Shown here: positions 14,772 to 24,200 of the stretch, in pieces | Numbering within the stretch: the stretch's first letter is position 1 | How the letters are laid out: each line of letters starts with the position of its first letter | NCBI GenBank assembly: GCA_019084435.1 | Contig: JAHRFV010000088.1 | Coordinates: forward strand, 1 to 24,714 | Origin: Dethiosulfatibacter sp. | GTDB taxonomy: Bacteria > Bacillota_A > Clostridia > Tissierellales > Dethiosulfatibacteraceae | Reading direction: 5' to 3' | DNA length: 24,714 bases | Notes under the pieces: generated by a model | The model's database searches: none | The model's input: the letters and a program-made list of their open reading frames with translations, nothing else | Told to the model about the DNA's origin: nothing | Translations under genes and position numbers: made by a program

Positions 14772-17093
14772 ATGTTTCAGAGAAAAAAATGTATTAGTCA
14801 AGCAATACTTCTACTATGTCTTGTAGCAATATTCCTATTGTTATCCATTACAACCGTTGAAGCAATTTCAGACAGTAAGCCTCTGCTGATTATCGGTGAT
14901 GATATTGACTACCCACCATATAGTTTTATTGATGAAGACGGTAATCCAGCTGGTTTCAATGTAGAGCTGGCAAAAGCAGTTGGAGAGGCTATGGGCTATC
15001 AAGTTGAGATAAGACTGGATGAGTGGAGCAAAACCAGAGAGGCATTGGAATCAGGTAGCATTGATGCTATAGCTGGTATGTTCCACACAGCAGAGAGAGA
15101 AGAAATTTACAGCTTCTCTATAGTACATAATATAACGAATGGCGATATAATAACCACAAAAAATATAAAAATGAAAAGCCTAGAGGAATTAAAAAACCAA
15201 ACTGTTGTTATACAGAAGGGTGATATAGTAGGTGAGTATTTAAAAGGACAGGATTACGACATTCACTATGTCGAAGTCGCCACCTATCAAGATATAGTCA
15301 ATCTTATATCGAGCGGTCAATATGATTATGCAGGTGTTTTAAAGTTGCCGGCTATGTATTCCATAAGAAATGGGAATCACACCAATATTGCATTACAGGG
15401 CTTTATTCTTAATCAGAACCCTTATAGCATGGCGGTTTTAAAAGGAAATGAAACGCTTTTATTGACATTGAATGGTGGACTTCAATTGCTTAAAGCAACC
15501 GGTGAGTATGATGAGATTTATGATAAATGGTTGGGAATCTATGAGGAAGTGACACTTCAAACTATCTTTTTTGATTATTTATGGTTTTTTCTGATAGTGA
15601 TATTAATATTCGTTTTTTTCTTCATTTCAACCTTTTTACTAAAGAAATTAGTCAATGTTAAAACCAAGCAACTAAAGGAAATAAATCTAGATTTGCAGGC
15701 TAGGACAGAAAGCTTGATAATAAGTGAAAAAAAGAATGAAGCAATATTATCAGCTTTGCCAGATCTTGTGTTTGTATTAAATAAGAGTGGTATTTTTCTT
15801 GATTACCGATACAATAATGGTAAAAATCTGCTCGTAAGTGAAGAAAACTATACGGGTAAAAGGATTGAGGAAATTTTACCTCAATCAATAGCTAAACTTG
15901 CTCACGAAAATATTGAGCGTGCTTTTCAAACTGAAGAACTACAGGTTTTTGAGTACGATCTAGATCTTAACGATAGTCAAGAGAGCTATGAGGTCAGAAT
16001 GGTGAAAACCAGCGAAACAGAAGTCATAGCTATCATCAGAAATATCACTTCAGCAAAGAATTACCGGGAGAAAATTGAATATTTAAGCTATCGCGATGGT
16101 TTGACAGGCTTGTATAATCGAAGGTTTTTTGAAGAGGAGCTAAATCGCCTAGACAAGGATAGAAATCTACCACTATGTATTATCATGGCGGATTTAAACG
16201 GATTAAAGCTAGTCAATGATTCCTTCGGACACTTGGTAGGGGATGAGATGCTAATCAAAGTCGCGGATGTTTTGAAAAAAACATGCAGAGCTGATGAAAT
16301 TATAGCCAGAATAGGAGGCGATGAGTTCGTCATTATTGTAACTGATATGGGAGAGGATCAGGTTGTTAATCTTGTAAAGAGGATTGAATCAAATCTGGTC
16401 GAAGAGAGAGTGGGGGACCTAGAGATTTCGGTATCCATTGGATGGAGTGTAAAACATGACAACACAGAAATCATTCACGACATTTTCAGAAAAGCTGAAA
16501 ACATGATGTACAAAAAAAAGCTTTATGAAAGTCCCAAAATGAGAAATCAGACTATTAATGCTATAATACAATCTTTGTATGAAAAAAGTAAAAGGGAAGC
16601 CAGCCATGCAGAAAGAGTTTCGGATTTCAGTCTAGATTTGGCAAAAGCTTTGAAACTACCGGATAATGAAATAGAAGCGATTAGAATCCTCGGTTTGTTT
16701 CATGATGTAGGAAAAATAACCATTGATGACGGTATAATTAATAAGACAGGAATATTATCCACTGAGGAATTTGAGGAAATAAAAAACCATTCAGAAATGG
16801 GTTACAGAATCCTGAATTCTGTAGGTGAGTTCACAGGGATTGCTGACGATGTGCTGTATCATCACGAGAGGTGGGATGGGACAGGATATCCTAGAGGCCT
16901 CAAAGGAGATGAAATACCTTTGCAGGCGAGGATTATAGCAATAGCTGAGGCCTATGATGTGATGGTTGGAGAGAGAAGCTATAAACGCACCAAATCAATG
17001 GATGAGGCGATAGAAGAATTGGAAAGAAATGCAGGCACCCAGTTCGATCCAGAGATGGTCAGAATTTTTATAGATAAAGTGTTGCGACAATGA
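14772..17093 (+). CDS. Membrane sensor: solute-binding domain, PAS, GGDEF and HD-GYP
   Basis: A likely bifunctional cyclic di-GMP enzyme controlled from outside the cell. The ATG at 14772 is preferred for GGGGG just upstream; the in-frame TTG at 14745 lacks a site. The 773 residues comprise a signal/anchor helix (about 8-30), a family 3 extracellular solute-binding domain (about 35-260, IGDDIDYPPYSFIDEDG), a transmembrane helix (about 266-292), a PAS-like domain (about 320-430), GGDEF (about 435-590, RIGGDEF with motif 515-519) and HD-GYP (about 600-773). HD-GYP residues are intact: FHDVGK (643-648) and HHERWDGTGYPRGLKGDEIP (697-716). The inhibitory-site position reads RADE, so Asp is replaced by Glu. 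An amino-acid-like ligand is probable from the binding-domain family. cobU starts 23 nt downstream with no visible terminator. Confidence 0.9.
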   Translation: MFQRKKCISQAILLLCLVAIFLLLSITTVEAISDSKPLLIIGDDIDYPPYSFIDEDGNPAGFNVELAKAVGEAMGYQVEIRLDEWSKTREALESGSIDAIAGMFHTAEREEIYSFSIVHNITNGDIITTKNIKMKSLEELKNQTVVIQKGDIVGEYLKGQDYDIHYVEVATYQDIVNLISSGQYDYAGVLKLPAMYSIRNGNHTNIALQGFILNQNPYSMAVLKGNETLLLTLNGGLQLLKATGEYDEIYDKWLGIYEEVTLQTIFFDYLWFFLIVILIFVFFFISTFLLKKLVNVKTKQLKEINLDLQARTESLIISEKKNEAILSALPDLVFVLNKSGIFLDYRYNNGKNLLVSEENYTGKRIEEILPQSIAKLAHENIERAFQTEELQVFEYDLDLNDSQESYEVRMVKTSETEVIAIIRNITSAKNYREKIEYLSYRDGLTGLYNRRFFEEELNRLDKDRNLPLCIIMADLNGLKLVNDSFGHLVGDEMLIKVADVLKKTCRADEIIARIGGDEFVIIVTDMGEDQVVNLVKRIESNLVEERVGDLEISVSIGWSVKHDNTEIIHDIFRKAENMMYKKKLYESPKMRNQTINAIIQSLYEKSKREASHAERVSDFSLDLAKALKLPDNEIEAIRILGLFHDVGKITIDDGIINKTGILSTEEFEEIKNHSEMGYRILNSVGEFTGIADDVLYHHERWDGTGYPRGLKGDEIPLQARIIAIAEAYDVMVGERSYKRTKSMDEAIEELERNAGTQFDPEMVRIFIDKVLRQ

Positions 17094-17116
17094 TTAAATG
17101 AGAGAGGAATTTATTT

Positions 17117-17686
17117 ATGGCAGAATTGATATTGGTGACTGGTGGTGCAAGAAGTGGTAAAAGCACTATTGCAGAAAAGATTTTTGATAATTATGAAACG
17201 GTGTTATACATCGCTACCTCTGTGCCATTTGATGAAGAAATGAAAGATCGGATAATGAAACATAGAGAAAGAAGAGACGAGAAGTGGAGAACTATTGAGA
17301 TCTATCAAAATTTTAAACAACTTGAAAATAATCACGATTTTATTGCTTGCGAAGGTATTCTGTTGGACTGCATAACTGTTATGTTATCTAACAGGTTCTA
17401 CTACAACGAGATTAATGAAACTACTTCTCTAGAAGAATATGAGGAGTTGGAACACAGTATTATTGAAGATATTTCAAGAATGATAGATTTAGCTAAATCA
17501 TACGGCAAGAAAATGGTTATTGTGACGAATGAGTTGGGCATGGGTATAGTCCCTGTCGATAGGATGACAAGGATGTATCGTGATATAGCAGGACGCCTCA
17601 ATCAGTACATTGCTAAGGAAGCCGATAAGGTTATACTAGCGGTATCTGGCATAGGTGTTGATTTGAAAAAAATTCAGGCGGGGTGA
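17117..17686 (+). CDS. cobU: Adenosylcobinamide kinase/adenosylcobinamide-phosphate guanylyltransferase
   Basis: CobU phosphorylates adenosylcobinamide and then transfers GMP to it, giving adenosylcobinamide-GDP, the substrate of CobS. The 189-residue length is typical. The N-terminal P-loop TGGARSGKS (8-16) and KHRERRDEKWRTIE (48-61) with the His that takes up GMP in the family are clear. VTNELGMGIVPVDRMTRMYRDIAGRLNQ is the conserved C-terminal half, shown here only in part by VTNELGMGIVP. The stop is followed 4 nt later by the cobS GTG. It sits 23 nt behind the sensor gene, so it may be read from that promoter. Confidence 0.95.
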   Translation: MAELILVTGGARSGKSTIAEKIFDNYETVLYIATSVPFDEEMKDRIMKHRERRDEKWRTIEIYQNFKQLENNHDFIACEGILLDCITVMLSNRFYYNEINETTSLEEYEELEHSIIEDISRMIDLAKSYGKKMVIVTNELGMGIVPVDRMTRMYRDIAGRLNQYIAKEADKVILAVSGIGVDLKKIQAG

Positions 17687-17690
17687 TATT

Positions 17691-18434
17691 GTGAGAGATA
17701 TTATAGCTCAGACTATGAAAAGCATGGCGATGATGATGCTATTTTTTACTAGAATTCCAATTAGGCATCACTATGAGTTTGATGACCGGGATTATCAACT
17801 TGGAATAATTTTATTTCCTTTGATTGGATTATTAATTGGATTAGGTTTACTTATTTTAAAGCATGCTACTTTTTTTGTGAATCCATACGTTTCATCTCTC
17901 ATTCTGGTTTTTTTCTATGTATGGATTACCGGGGGGATTCACATTGATGGGCTTTCAGATACTGCAGATGGTATATTTAGTGGTAGAGACAAGGCAAAAA
18001 TGTTGGATATAATGAAAGACAGCAGGGTTGGATCATTTGGATCTTTGTCTATTGGCCTGCTGATTGTTAGTTATGTGACACTTTTTGCGGATAACCTGGG
18101 AGGTACCATTTTTGTTATGGCTATAATGGGAAAAGCATCGATACTTGCTGCTGCCTCTATTTCTGATTATGCTAAAGATGAGGATGGATTAGGAGCTGTT
18201 TTTATTAAGAGCTGCACCGATAGAGAGAGAAATATTGGATTTGCGTTCACAGCTTTAATAGCTTTGTTTATTAATTACAGACTGATTGTGCCTGTTGTAG
18301 CGACATTCATAATATCAGGATTGATTACAAAATTCATTATCAAAAAAATAGGAGGTATGACAGGGGATACTTTGGGATTTGTTCACGAGATATCGCAAAT
18401 AGTGTTTTTGATAATCTCGTCTCTTGTCTTATAG
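17691..18434 (+). CDS. cobS: Adenosylcobinamide-GDP ribazoletransferase (cobalamin synthase)
   Basis: CobS joins adenosylcobinamide-GDP to alpha-ribazole (or its phosphate), the last assembly step, in the cytoplasmic membrane. The 247-residue protein has five or more hydrophobic segments and the family signature GGIHIDGLSDTADGIFSG (about 82-99), followed by KDSRVGSFG. The start is GTG at 17691, with GGGGTGA overlapping the end of cobU as ribosome binding site. cobO begins 3 nt after the stop. Confidence 0.94.
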   Translation: MRDIIAQTMKSMAMMMLFFTRIPIRHHYEFDDRDYQLGIILFPLIGLLIGLGLLILKHATFFVNPYVSSLILVFFYVWITGGIHIDGLSDTADGIFSGRDKAKMLDIMKDSRVGSFGSLSIGLLIVSYVTLFADNLGGTIFVMAIMGKASILAAASISDYAKDEDGLGAVFIKSCTDRERNIGFAFTALIALFINYRLIVPVVATFIISGLITKFIIKKIGGMTGDTLGFVHEISQIVFLIISSLVL

Positions 18435-18437
18435 AAT

Positions 18438-18956
18438 ATGACAAAAGGATATGTTCACTTATACACTGGAAATGGCAAAGGAAAAACAACAGCGGCCTTT
18501 GGTTTGGCTATCAGAGCCGCGATGGCAGGCAAGAGGGTCTATATTGGACAATTTGTCAAAGATATGAAATACAGTGAAACCAAGATTCAAGAAATCGTCA
18601 AAAACATTACAATTGAACAATTAGGAAGGGGATGCTTTATTTTTGAATTCCCTGAACAGAAGGATATAGAGGCTGCGATGGAAGGACTTGAAAAATGTCG
18701 TCAGGTTTTAGCGTCAGGCGAGTTTGATGTTGTCATTTTGGATGAGATTACTATCGGTCTCCATTTCAATCTTTTCACGGTTGAAGATGTTGTTAATATG
18801 ATAAGAAGCAGAGACAAGAAAGTTGAGGTTGTAATGACGGGCAGATATGCTCCTGATGAGTTGTATGAGATTTCAGATCTGGTTACAGAAATGAAGGAGG
18901 TCAAGCACTATTATGAAACAGAGGGTGTTTTGTCAAGAGAGGGAATAGACAAATAA
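18438..18956 (+). CDS. cobO: Cob(I)yrinic acid a,c-diamide/corrinoid adenosyltransferase
   Basis: Attaches the 5'-deoxyadenosyl group of ATP to cobalt in reduced corrinoids (BtuR/CobA/CobO family). The 172 residues carry the P-loop YTGNGKGKTTAAFG (9-22) and the downstream DEITIGLHFN segment where the family has D-E-x-x-x-A. It is slightly shorter than the E. coli BtuR, mainly at the N-terminus, as in many Firmicutes copies. It is the last gene of the cob group; its stop is only 3 nt from the end of the convergent flavodoxin-like gene, and no hairpin terminator is visible between them. Confidence 0.92.
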   Translation: MTKGYVHLYTGNGKGKTTAAFGLAIRAAMAGKRVYIGQFVKDMKYSETKIQEIVKNITIEQLGRGCFIFEFPEQKDIEAAMEGLEKCRQVLASGEFDVVILDEITIGLHFNLFTVEDVVNMIRSRDKKVEVVMTGRYAPDELYEISDLVTEMKEVKHYYETEGVLSREGIDK

Positions 18957-18959
18957 ACC

Positions 18960-20012
18960 TTACTTGATAAGCGTTTTCTTGATGTTATCTGCAAATCGCT
19001 CGATTCTTGATTCAATGTCATCTAATTTCAGGACATCACCGGGATCATTTGCTGTTTCCATCATTGTGAAATTTGACGGAAGTCTGAAAGTTTTGTTGAT
19101 ATTCAAAGCGCTAATCAACTGCTCCGCTAGCAGATCACTGCCAGAGTGGCCTGAAACGATTATAGAAAATAAGTATTTATCATAAAACTGGGTTTTTCTG
19201 AACAAGGCAGTCAATCTGTTGATAACTGCTGAAAGATTTGCTGAAATGGAATCGTTGTAGTTGGGACAGAGTAAAAGCAAGGCATCACAGCTTAAAACGG
19301 CAGGGTAGACCTCAGTCACCATAATACCGCCATAATAACATCGTTCTTGTTGTCCATAATGCTTGCAGGTTTTATATGGACAGCCGATGCAGTCCCTGAC
19401 TGATCCGTTTTCAATGTGTATTTCCTTGATTTTCACGCCATTCAATAAAGGCTTAACACTCGACCAAAGCATTAAAGTATTGGATGTTTCCCAGTTGCTG
19501 GAGTATAGTACCAGTAACTCAGGGGTTTCTTTTTTTGGGGGATTATCTACCATCAGTCTATTGACTAAATCTTTAGACAGTTCAAGTGCAGTATCCCTAA
19601 CCATCAGGTTTTTTGACATAGCAATATGTGCTAGGTTCTTCATTGATCCGGTTGTTTCAACCAAAGGTCTTCCAATAAACGACGCACCAGCTTGGTTTAG
19701 ATACAAAATAATCTTTCTGGCCATGGCTTTGGTATAGAGTTCACTATCGCCAGACACAAATAAAACAATAGAGGAACCTTCAAAAAAATTCTGACCAAAT
19801 CTAGAGATCTTTTTTAGCATTCTCATCATCTCAATATTGATACCAGTTGAGTCAACATAAACAGAAAAGAGTATCTTACCATTTTTAATAGGTTGAAGGT
19901 TGTCTGTCACATTTATCTCTAAATAATCATAGTCTGATAAAGCCAGTTCATTCATTTCCTTTTGCAATGGAGAAATGACTCCAGGACATATTAAACTAAT
20001 TCTGCTTTTCAT
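18960..20012 (-). CDS. Flavodoxin-like NAD(P)H-dependent oxidoreductase with four-cysteine motif
   Basis: The C-terminal half (about 163-350) matches the NADPH-dependent FMN reductase/iron-sulfur flavoprotein group: LLVLYSSNWETSNTL is the strand-loop that holds FMN phosphate, and SCDALLLLCPNYNDSISANLSAVINR is the second flavin loop region. Between them DCIGCPYKTCKHYGQQERC gives Cys208, 211, 216 and 225 (C-x2-C-x4-C-x8-C), a possible iron-sulfur or metal site. The first 150 residues appear to be a second, diverged copy of the same fold: compare SSIVLFVSGDSELYTKAMARK with LFSIIVSGHSGSDLLAEQLI. Electron transfer is likely; donor and acceptor are unknown. GAGGG precedes the ATG, and the start overlaps the upstream dehydrogenase-like gene by 17 nt, so translation is probably coupled. 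Confidence 0.78.
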   Translation of the reverse strand: MKSRISLICPGVISPLQKEMNELALSDYDYLEINVTDNLQPIKNGKILFSVYVDSTGINIEMMRMLKKISRFGQNFFEGSSIVLFVSGDSELYTKAMARKIILYLNQAGASFIGRPLVETTGSMKNLAHIAMSKNLMVRDTALELSKDLVNRLMVDNPPKKETPELLVLYSSNWETSNTLMLWSSVKPLLNGVKIKEIHIENGSVRDCIGCPYKTCKHYGQQERCYYGGIMVTEVYPAVLSCDALLLLCPNYNDSISANLSAVINRLTALFRKTQFYDKYLFSIIVSGHSGSDLLAEQLISALNINKTFRLPSNFTMMETANDPGDVLKLDDIESRIERFADNIKKTLIK

Positions 20013-21252
20013 TAAAATCCCTCAACTTCTCATAGGTTTTTTGTATTCTACTTTCCAGTTGATTATCCATTTTTATTCTTTCAAGCTCAATACCACTTCT
20101 ATGATGTTTGTTTTTGCTTCCCATAAACGCACCACCAATGAAATTTGCACTATAATGCCATTCTCTGGTTATAGTTTTGATTATCGACAAAGCACCAGAG
20201 GATAGAGCAGGTGCTATATAAGGTTTGTAACCTAGGCTACGGACCTCTAGATTTGCTGAAATAGCATTATTTGTTAAAGTAAGTGAGTTTTCTTGATTAT
20301 AGCGTTTGATGCTGTCTGCTATCACTAAATCACTGCCATGTGGACCGAAAGCTCTGCCTTCATTTTCATAATGTGACAAAGATACATTTTTTTTAGAAAA
20401 ATAAATGGCTCTTGCATGCATTACACCTAAACCATAGCCCTTAATCTGCTCAGGTGATAAACCTTTGTAATCCCAGTTTCCATGTTCATCTGTGTTGCTT
20501 TCTTTGAAGACCGTATAACACAATTGGTCGACAGGGTCTGATACTACAGAAAAAATACCTTTAAAACCTGTGTTACGGGCCATTTTCGCATAAGTTGTAA
20601 TTATTTTTGCATTCTCTTCGAATTGAATCATTCTCACATCTCTAACGTCGGATCCTACGGATGGAACGCCTTTGGATGCGCAAAAGACAAACATATGACA
20701 ATCAAATAGCTGTTCATGAGGAATAATCTTCACAAATGGCAGGTTATTGTGGAATGGATGGCTTATCTGATTGGTTTCAATTTCCCATCGTTTGAGATTG
20801 GATTCGTTTCTATCATAAATCCCTATACCGTCTATCGCATCACCTCCCAAGAGCTTCAATCCTATTAGCAGGGTGCTGCCAACATCACCCAATGCCAATA
20901 GATTGACAGTCCATTTTTCAGGCAGTTGGTCAGTTAATTTGTGCCGCCAAAGGGGATATTCTGTGTTGATGTACATTATTTGTCTTTTTTTGATTTTTTC
21001 AACGATGCAATCCGGCAAGTTTAGACTATCGGATGGTTTTTTAAGAAGAGAAACATCTTCAGAGTTCAGTTTAAAATCAACTGCATCGCAAACGCTGAAA
21101 CTACCCCTTGATTTTCTCAAGGGCAGCTTGCCCAAATAGTAGATAATCTCATCATTATCAAAAAAATCAATATGATTTGCTCTATCAAACTCAGTATAAT
21201 TCAGTCGAGAAAAAGCCTTTCTGCCATCAATTATATATTGGTTAAATTCCAT
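19996..21252 (-). CDS. Lactate/malate-dehydrogenase-like protein with N-terminal extension
   Basis: Residues about 112-375 resemble the LDH/MDH fold. LLALGDVGSTLL (118-129) is the dinucleotide loop, with Ala in place of the first Gly. IYDRNE (145-150) ends in the acidic residue expected for NAD. CASKGVPSVGSDVRD matches the mobile loop, SDPVD (238-242) the S-N-P-V-D motif, and GPHGSD (303-308) the G-E-H-G-D-S motif with catalytic His305. In the LDSAR position the sequence reads VMHAR, so the catalytic Asp appears to be Met while Arg281 is kept. About 110 N-terminal residues are extra and unrecognised. Substrate is unknown and ordinary lactate or malate activity is doubtful. The ATG lies 1 nt after the stop of the large upstream gene, with AGGGAG in that gene's end. 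Confidence 0.72.
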   Translation of the reverse strand: MEFNQYIIDGRKAFSRLNYTEFDRANHIDFFDNDEIIYYLGKLPLRKSRGSFSVCDAVDFKLNSEDVSLLKKPSDSLNLPDCIVEKIKKRQIMYINTEYPLWRHKLTDQLPEKWTVNLLALGDVGSTLLIGLKLLGGDAIDGIGIYDRNESNLKRWEIETNQISHPFHNNLPFVKIIPHEQLFDCHMFVFCASKGVPSVGSDVRDVRMIQFEENAKIITTYAKMARNTGFKGIFSVVSDPVDQLCYTVFKESNTDEHGNWDYKGLSPEQIKGYGLGVMHARAIYFSKKNVSLSHYENEGRAFGPHGSDLVIADSIKRYNQENSLTLTNNAISANLEVRSLGYKPYIAPALSSGALSIIKTITREWHYSANFIGGAFMGSKNKHHRSGIELERIKMDNQLESRIQKTYEKLRDFNEKQN

Positions 21253-21253
21253 C

Positions 21254-24200
21254 TTACTCCCTCTGGTCTACAATATCTTTTATACGTATCAATTCATCAA
21301 TATCGTTTTTGATATAAACAGATGGTTTAACGTTGAAGTTATATTTCAAGTCATTTCCCTTGTCGGGATATCTGGCTGATATTGTTATTTCGCTGAGTCT
21401 TCCCAGAGTCAGTGTTCGTTCATATATCTTCTGGTATTCACGCTCAATGGCAACCATAATATCTCTAGCGTTTTCTAGACAGACCAGTGAGAGGTCAAAT
21501 ATTGCTTTCCTATCAGTTTCTTTTATAAAAGAGGGTGCTACATAGGGTAGAATAAGGTTGACTGACTGGATCAGACTTAGTTTTTCGCTGGAGCTTCTCA
21601 AAATGGTATCTCCTCCTAGGAAAGGATACATAAGATTTTCATTGAACCACAGCCTGAGATTAGGTATAAAATATGCGCCATCAACGTCTCTACCTTTAAC
21701 ATCCATAATTTCTTTACCTCGACCGGATAGAATCCCGACGATAGTTTTTTGGATGATAATATTTTCTTTTCTAAACAAAGGCTCGATTGCCTTAATTCTA
21801 TATCCCTTGTGAAGAAGATCATCAACTAAAATAACAGACCGGTCAAAAGATTTAATGGTTTTTATCTGATCAATTAAAGTGGGGTAGTTTGGATACTCTC
21901 CTATCTTAAAGCCTGACAGATCAGGGTAAAACATTTTTTCTGTATGAAGAGATTTAGTCACTGTGTTTGGTACAATCTTACCCTGTAAGAAGTTTCCAAA
22001 TGGGACGCACATCAATTCTCCCAGTTCTTTCTTATCATATGGCACATTGGATACACCATTGGCTTCACAGATTTTTTTTGTTAACTTATGGTGAAGCATT
22101 GCATTATTGAATGTCAAAACAAGCGAGCCTGGATACAAGGTAGTAAGTGACTTTTGAAGCCTTTTTCGGGTATCGTTAGCAACACTCATTATTCGATCAT
22201 TCTCATTGAAGGGCTCTTTAAGAAAGCTCTTTACATTGAGCATCAGTGAAACAGTTTTTCGCATATCGACTCCATAAACATCATGTCCTTGATTATCTAC
22301 AGGGAGCTTAATAAATCCCTGAAGATCCAGAATTTCATATATCTGTTTCGAATCAACGTTTGTCAGGATATTATGATATACCGCATAGGTTAGATCTTCT
22401 TCCAAGCCATGAGCAAGAGTTTCAGTAATAATTATCTGCTCAAGATCAGAATGGGTATTCTCCTGATTGATATAGATACCATCAATTATCAATATTTTTC
22501 CTGATGCTACTTCTCTAATGTGCTCTGTTACCTGGGTGTTTTTAAACTCTCGGTATAGTTCTGTCAGTTTGATAAAGTGGAATGCTGAAAACCCTAAGAT
22601 TTTTCCTTTTGTACTAGCATCTCGGATGATTAAAAATTTGATGTTTTTCTCATTGATATCTTCACCAGCATTTTTGTATAAATCTGTGTGTACAAAAATA
22701 TGATGTCCAATCTCGTCTCGAATCTGACTTGTAAGATTCGAGATGATATCTATCTCTAAAGATTTGGTCTGAATCAATGTTTTATACTGTGGTTCTCTTA
22801 GATAGAGATTATACTCGTATATAAACTTTTGCGCCATAGGATCGACCAGTTTTGATATGTCCCTGTTTTCATCGATATGTTCTCGAATCAGTGATGAACT
22901 GATATCTTCCATGTGTATCGGTAATTTAAGCTGAATGACATCGCCCTTGATCTTATTTGATATCTCTTCAGTTTTGGCCTCTTCTTTCTCACTCGAGATT
23001 GAGGAAGAACGCTTGAATATAATATGATTTAATGAGTGTATCGAAGATTTGGTGACTCTTTTGTTATAAGCACTTGCATTTATTATGACATCACTTCCTA
23101 CCACTAAATATATGTCTTTGTTTGCAAACAAGCTTTTCAGTGCTGCAATATCATTGTTGTTTGCGATATTGATAGGAATATCATCCGGAAAAAGATAAAC
23201 ATTTAGTTCGTCAGCTATAGAAAGATTGGCTATTTGTCTTCTGTAGAGACGCGGTTGGGTCTTTTTAGACCATGAAAACTCATCCAGTGCAAGATAAACC
23301 TCAAATCCCAAGCTTTTTATTTCTTTGACGATTTGTTTGTGTCCTACTGAAAACGGATCAAAAGTGCCCGGGAAGAAAGCCGCCTTTGTTTTGTCGACAT
23401 ATTTCATTTCACCGTTAAAAAATGTATAATCGCTGATGAAACGGTAGATATGGTTCAATGAAGCGGAATTGCTTATAAAGAAAACATCTGTCAAATCTTT
23501 TTCAGATAACAGTGTTAAAAGCTTCTTGTTTATTTTCTTGAAAATATAATGTTTCTCTTCAAGAGATAAAACCTCGGAATTAAAGATGTTCTTACCGATA
23601 AAATAAAATGCTTCCTGTCGAATGCTTTCATCGTAATTTGACAACCCGGCCATCAATATCCCTATCATCTTTTCCAATCTGGCATCATAAACTTTTTTGC
23701 TTTCTGGAAATCTTTGTGGGTAGCTATTATAGTGTTCAATAATAAACGCCACAGTATTAAGCATAAGTGGAATGGTTCTCGAACTCCTGTCTTTGGCATA
23801 AATCTCATAATCATCAATGGACTCATCCAGTTCCTTTGGGTGCAAATAAAGCATTAGTTCTCCCAAGTATCGGGGGATGTATTTTGAAAACTCGTAGCCC
23901 TCTATGTCAAGTCCTCTTAGAAGCTCTATAGCAACATCGTTTCTCTGGTCTATAGACAGCAAAGGAGCCAGGCTTAACAATGCTCTGCCTGCTTGGTTCC
24001 TGACATATTCCACAGCACTGACTTTCACAAGATTGCATAGATGCGTTGCGGTATGGAGTCTAGAAATGGGAGAAATATCATGGATAAACTCCTCGACATA
24101 TTTGACGTTTGTTGATTTAACAATCCAAGGAACAGCAGATTTTAGATTCATCAGGAAAATCTCAGAAAGATCATCTGAGTAATCATGTAGCTTGTTCTTG

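Noticed and set aside
17687..18437. Cobalamin riboswitch near the cob genes
   Set aside because: Gaps between the sensor, cobU, cobS and cobO are 3-23 nt, leaving no room for one; none was recognised upstream of the sensor gene.
18957..18959. Terminator between cobO and the convergent flavodoxin-like gene
   Set aside because: Only 3 nt separate the genes and no hairpin with a T-run was found near either end.
23370..23400. Loss of the first His of H-x-G-H in the NadD-like domain as proof of inactivity
   Set aside because: Related nucleotidylyltransferases such as CoaD have Thr at that position, so S-V-G-H can be functional.
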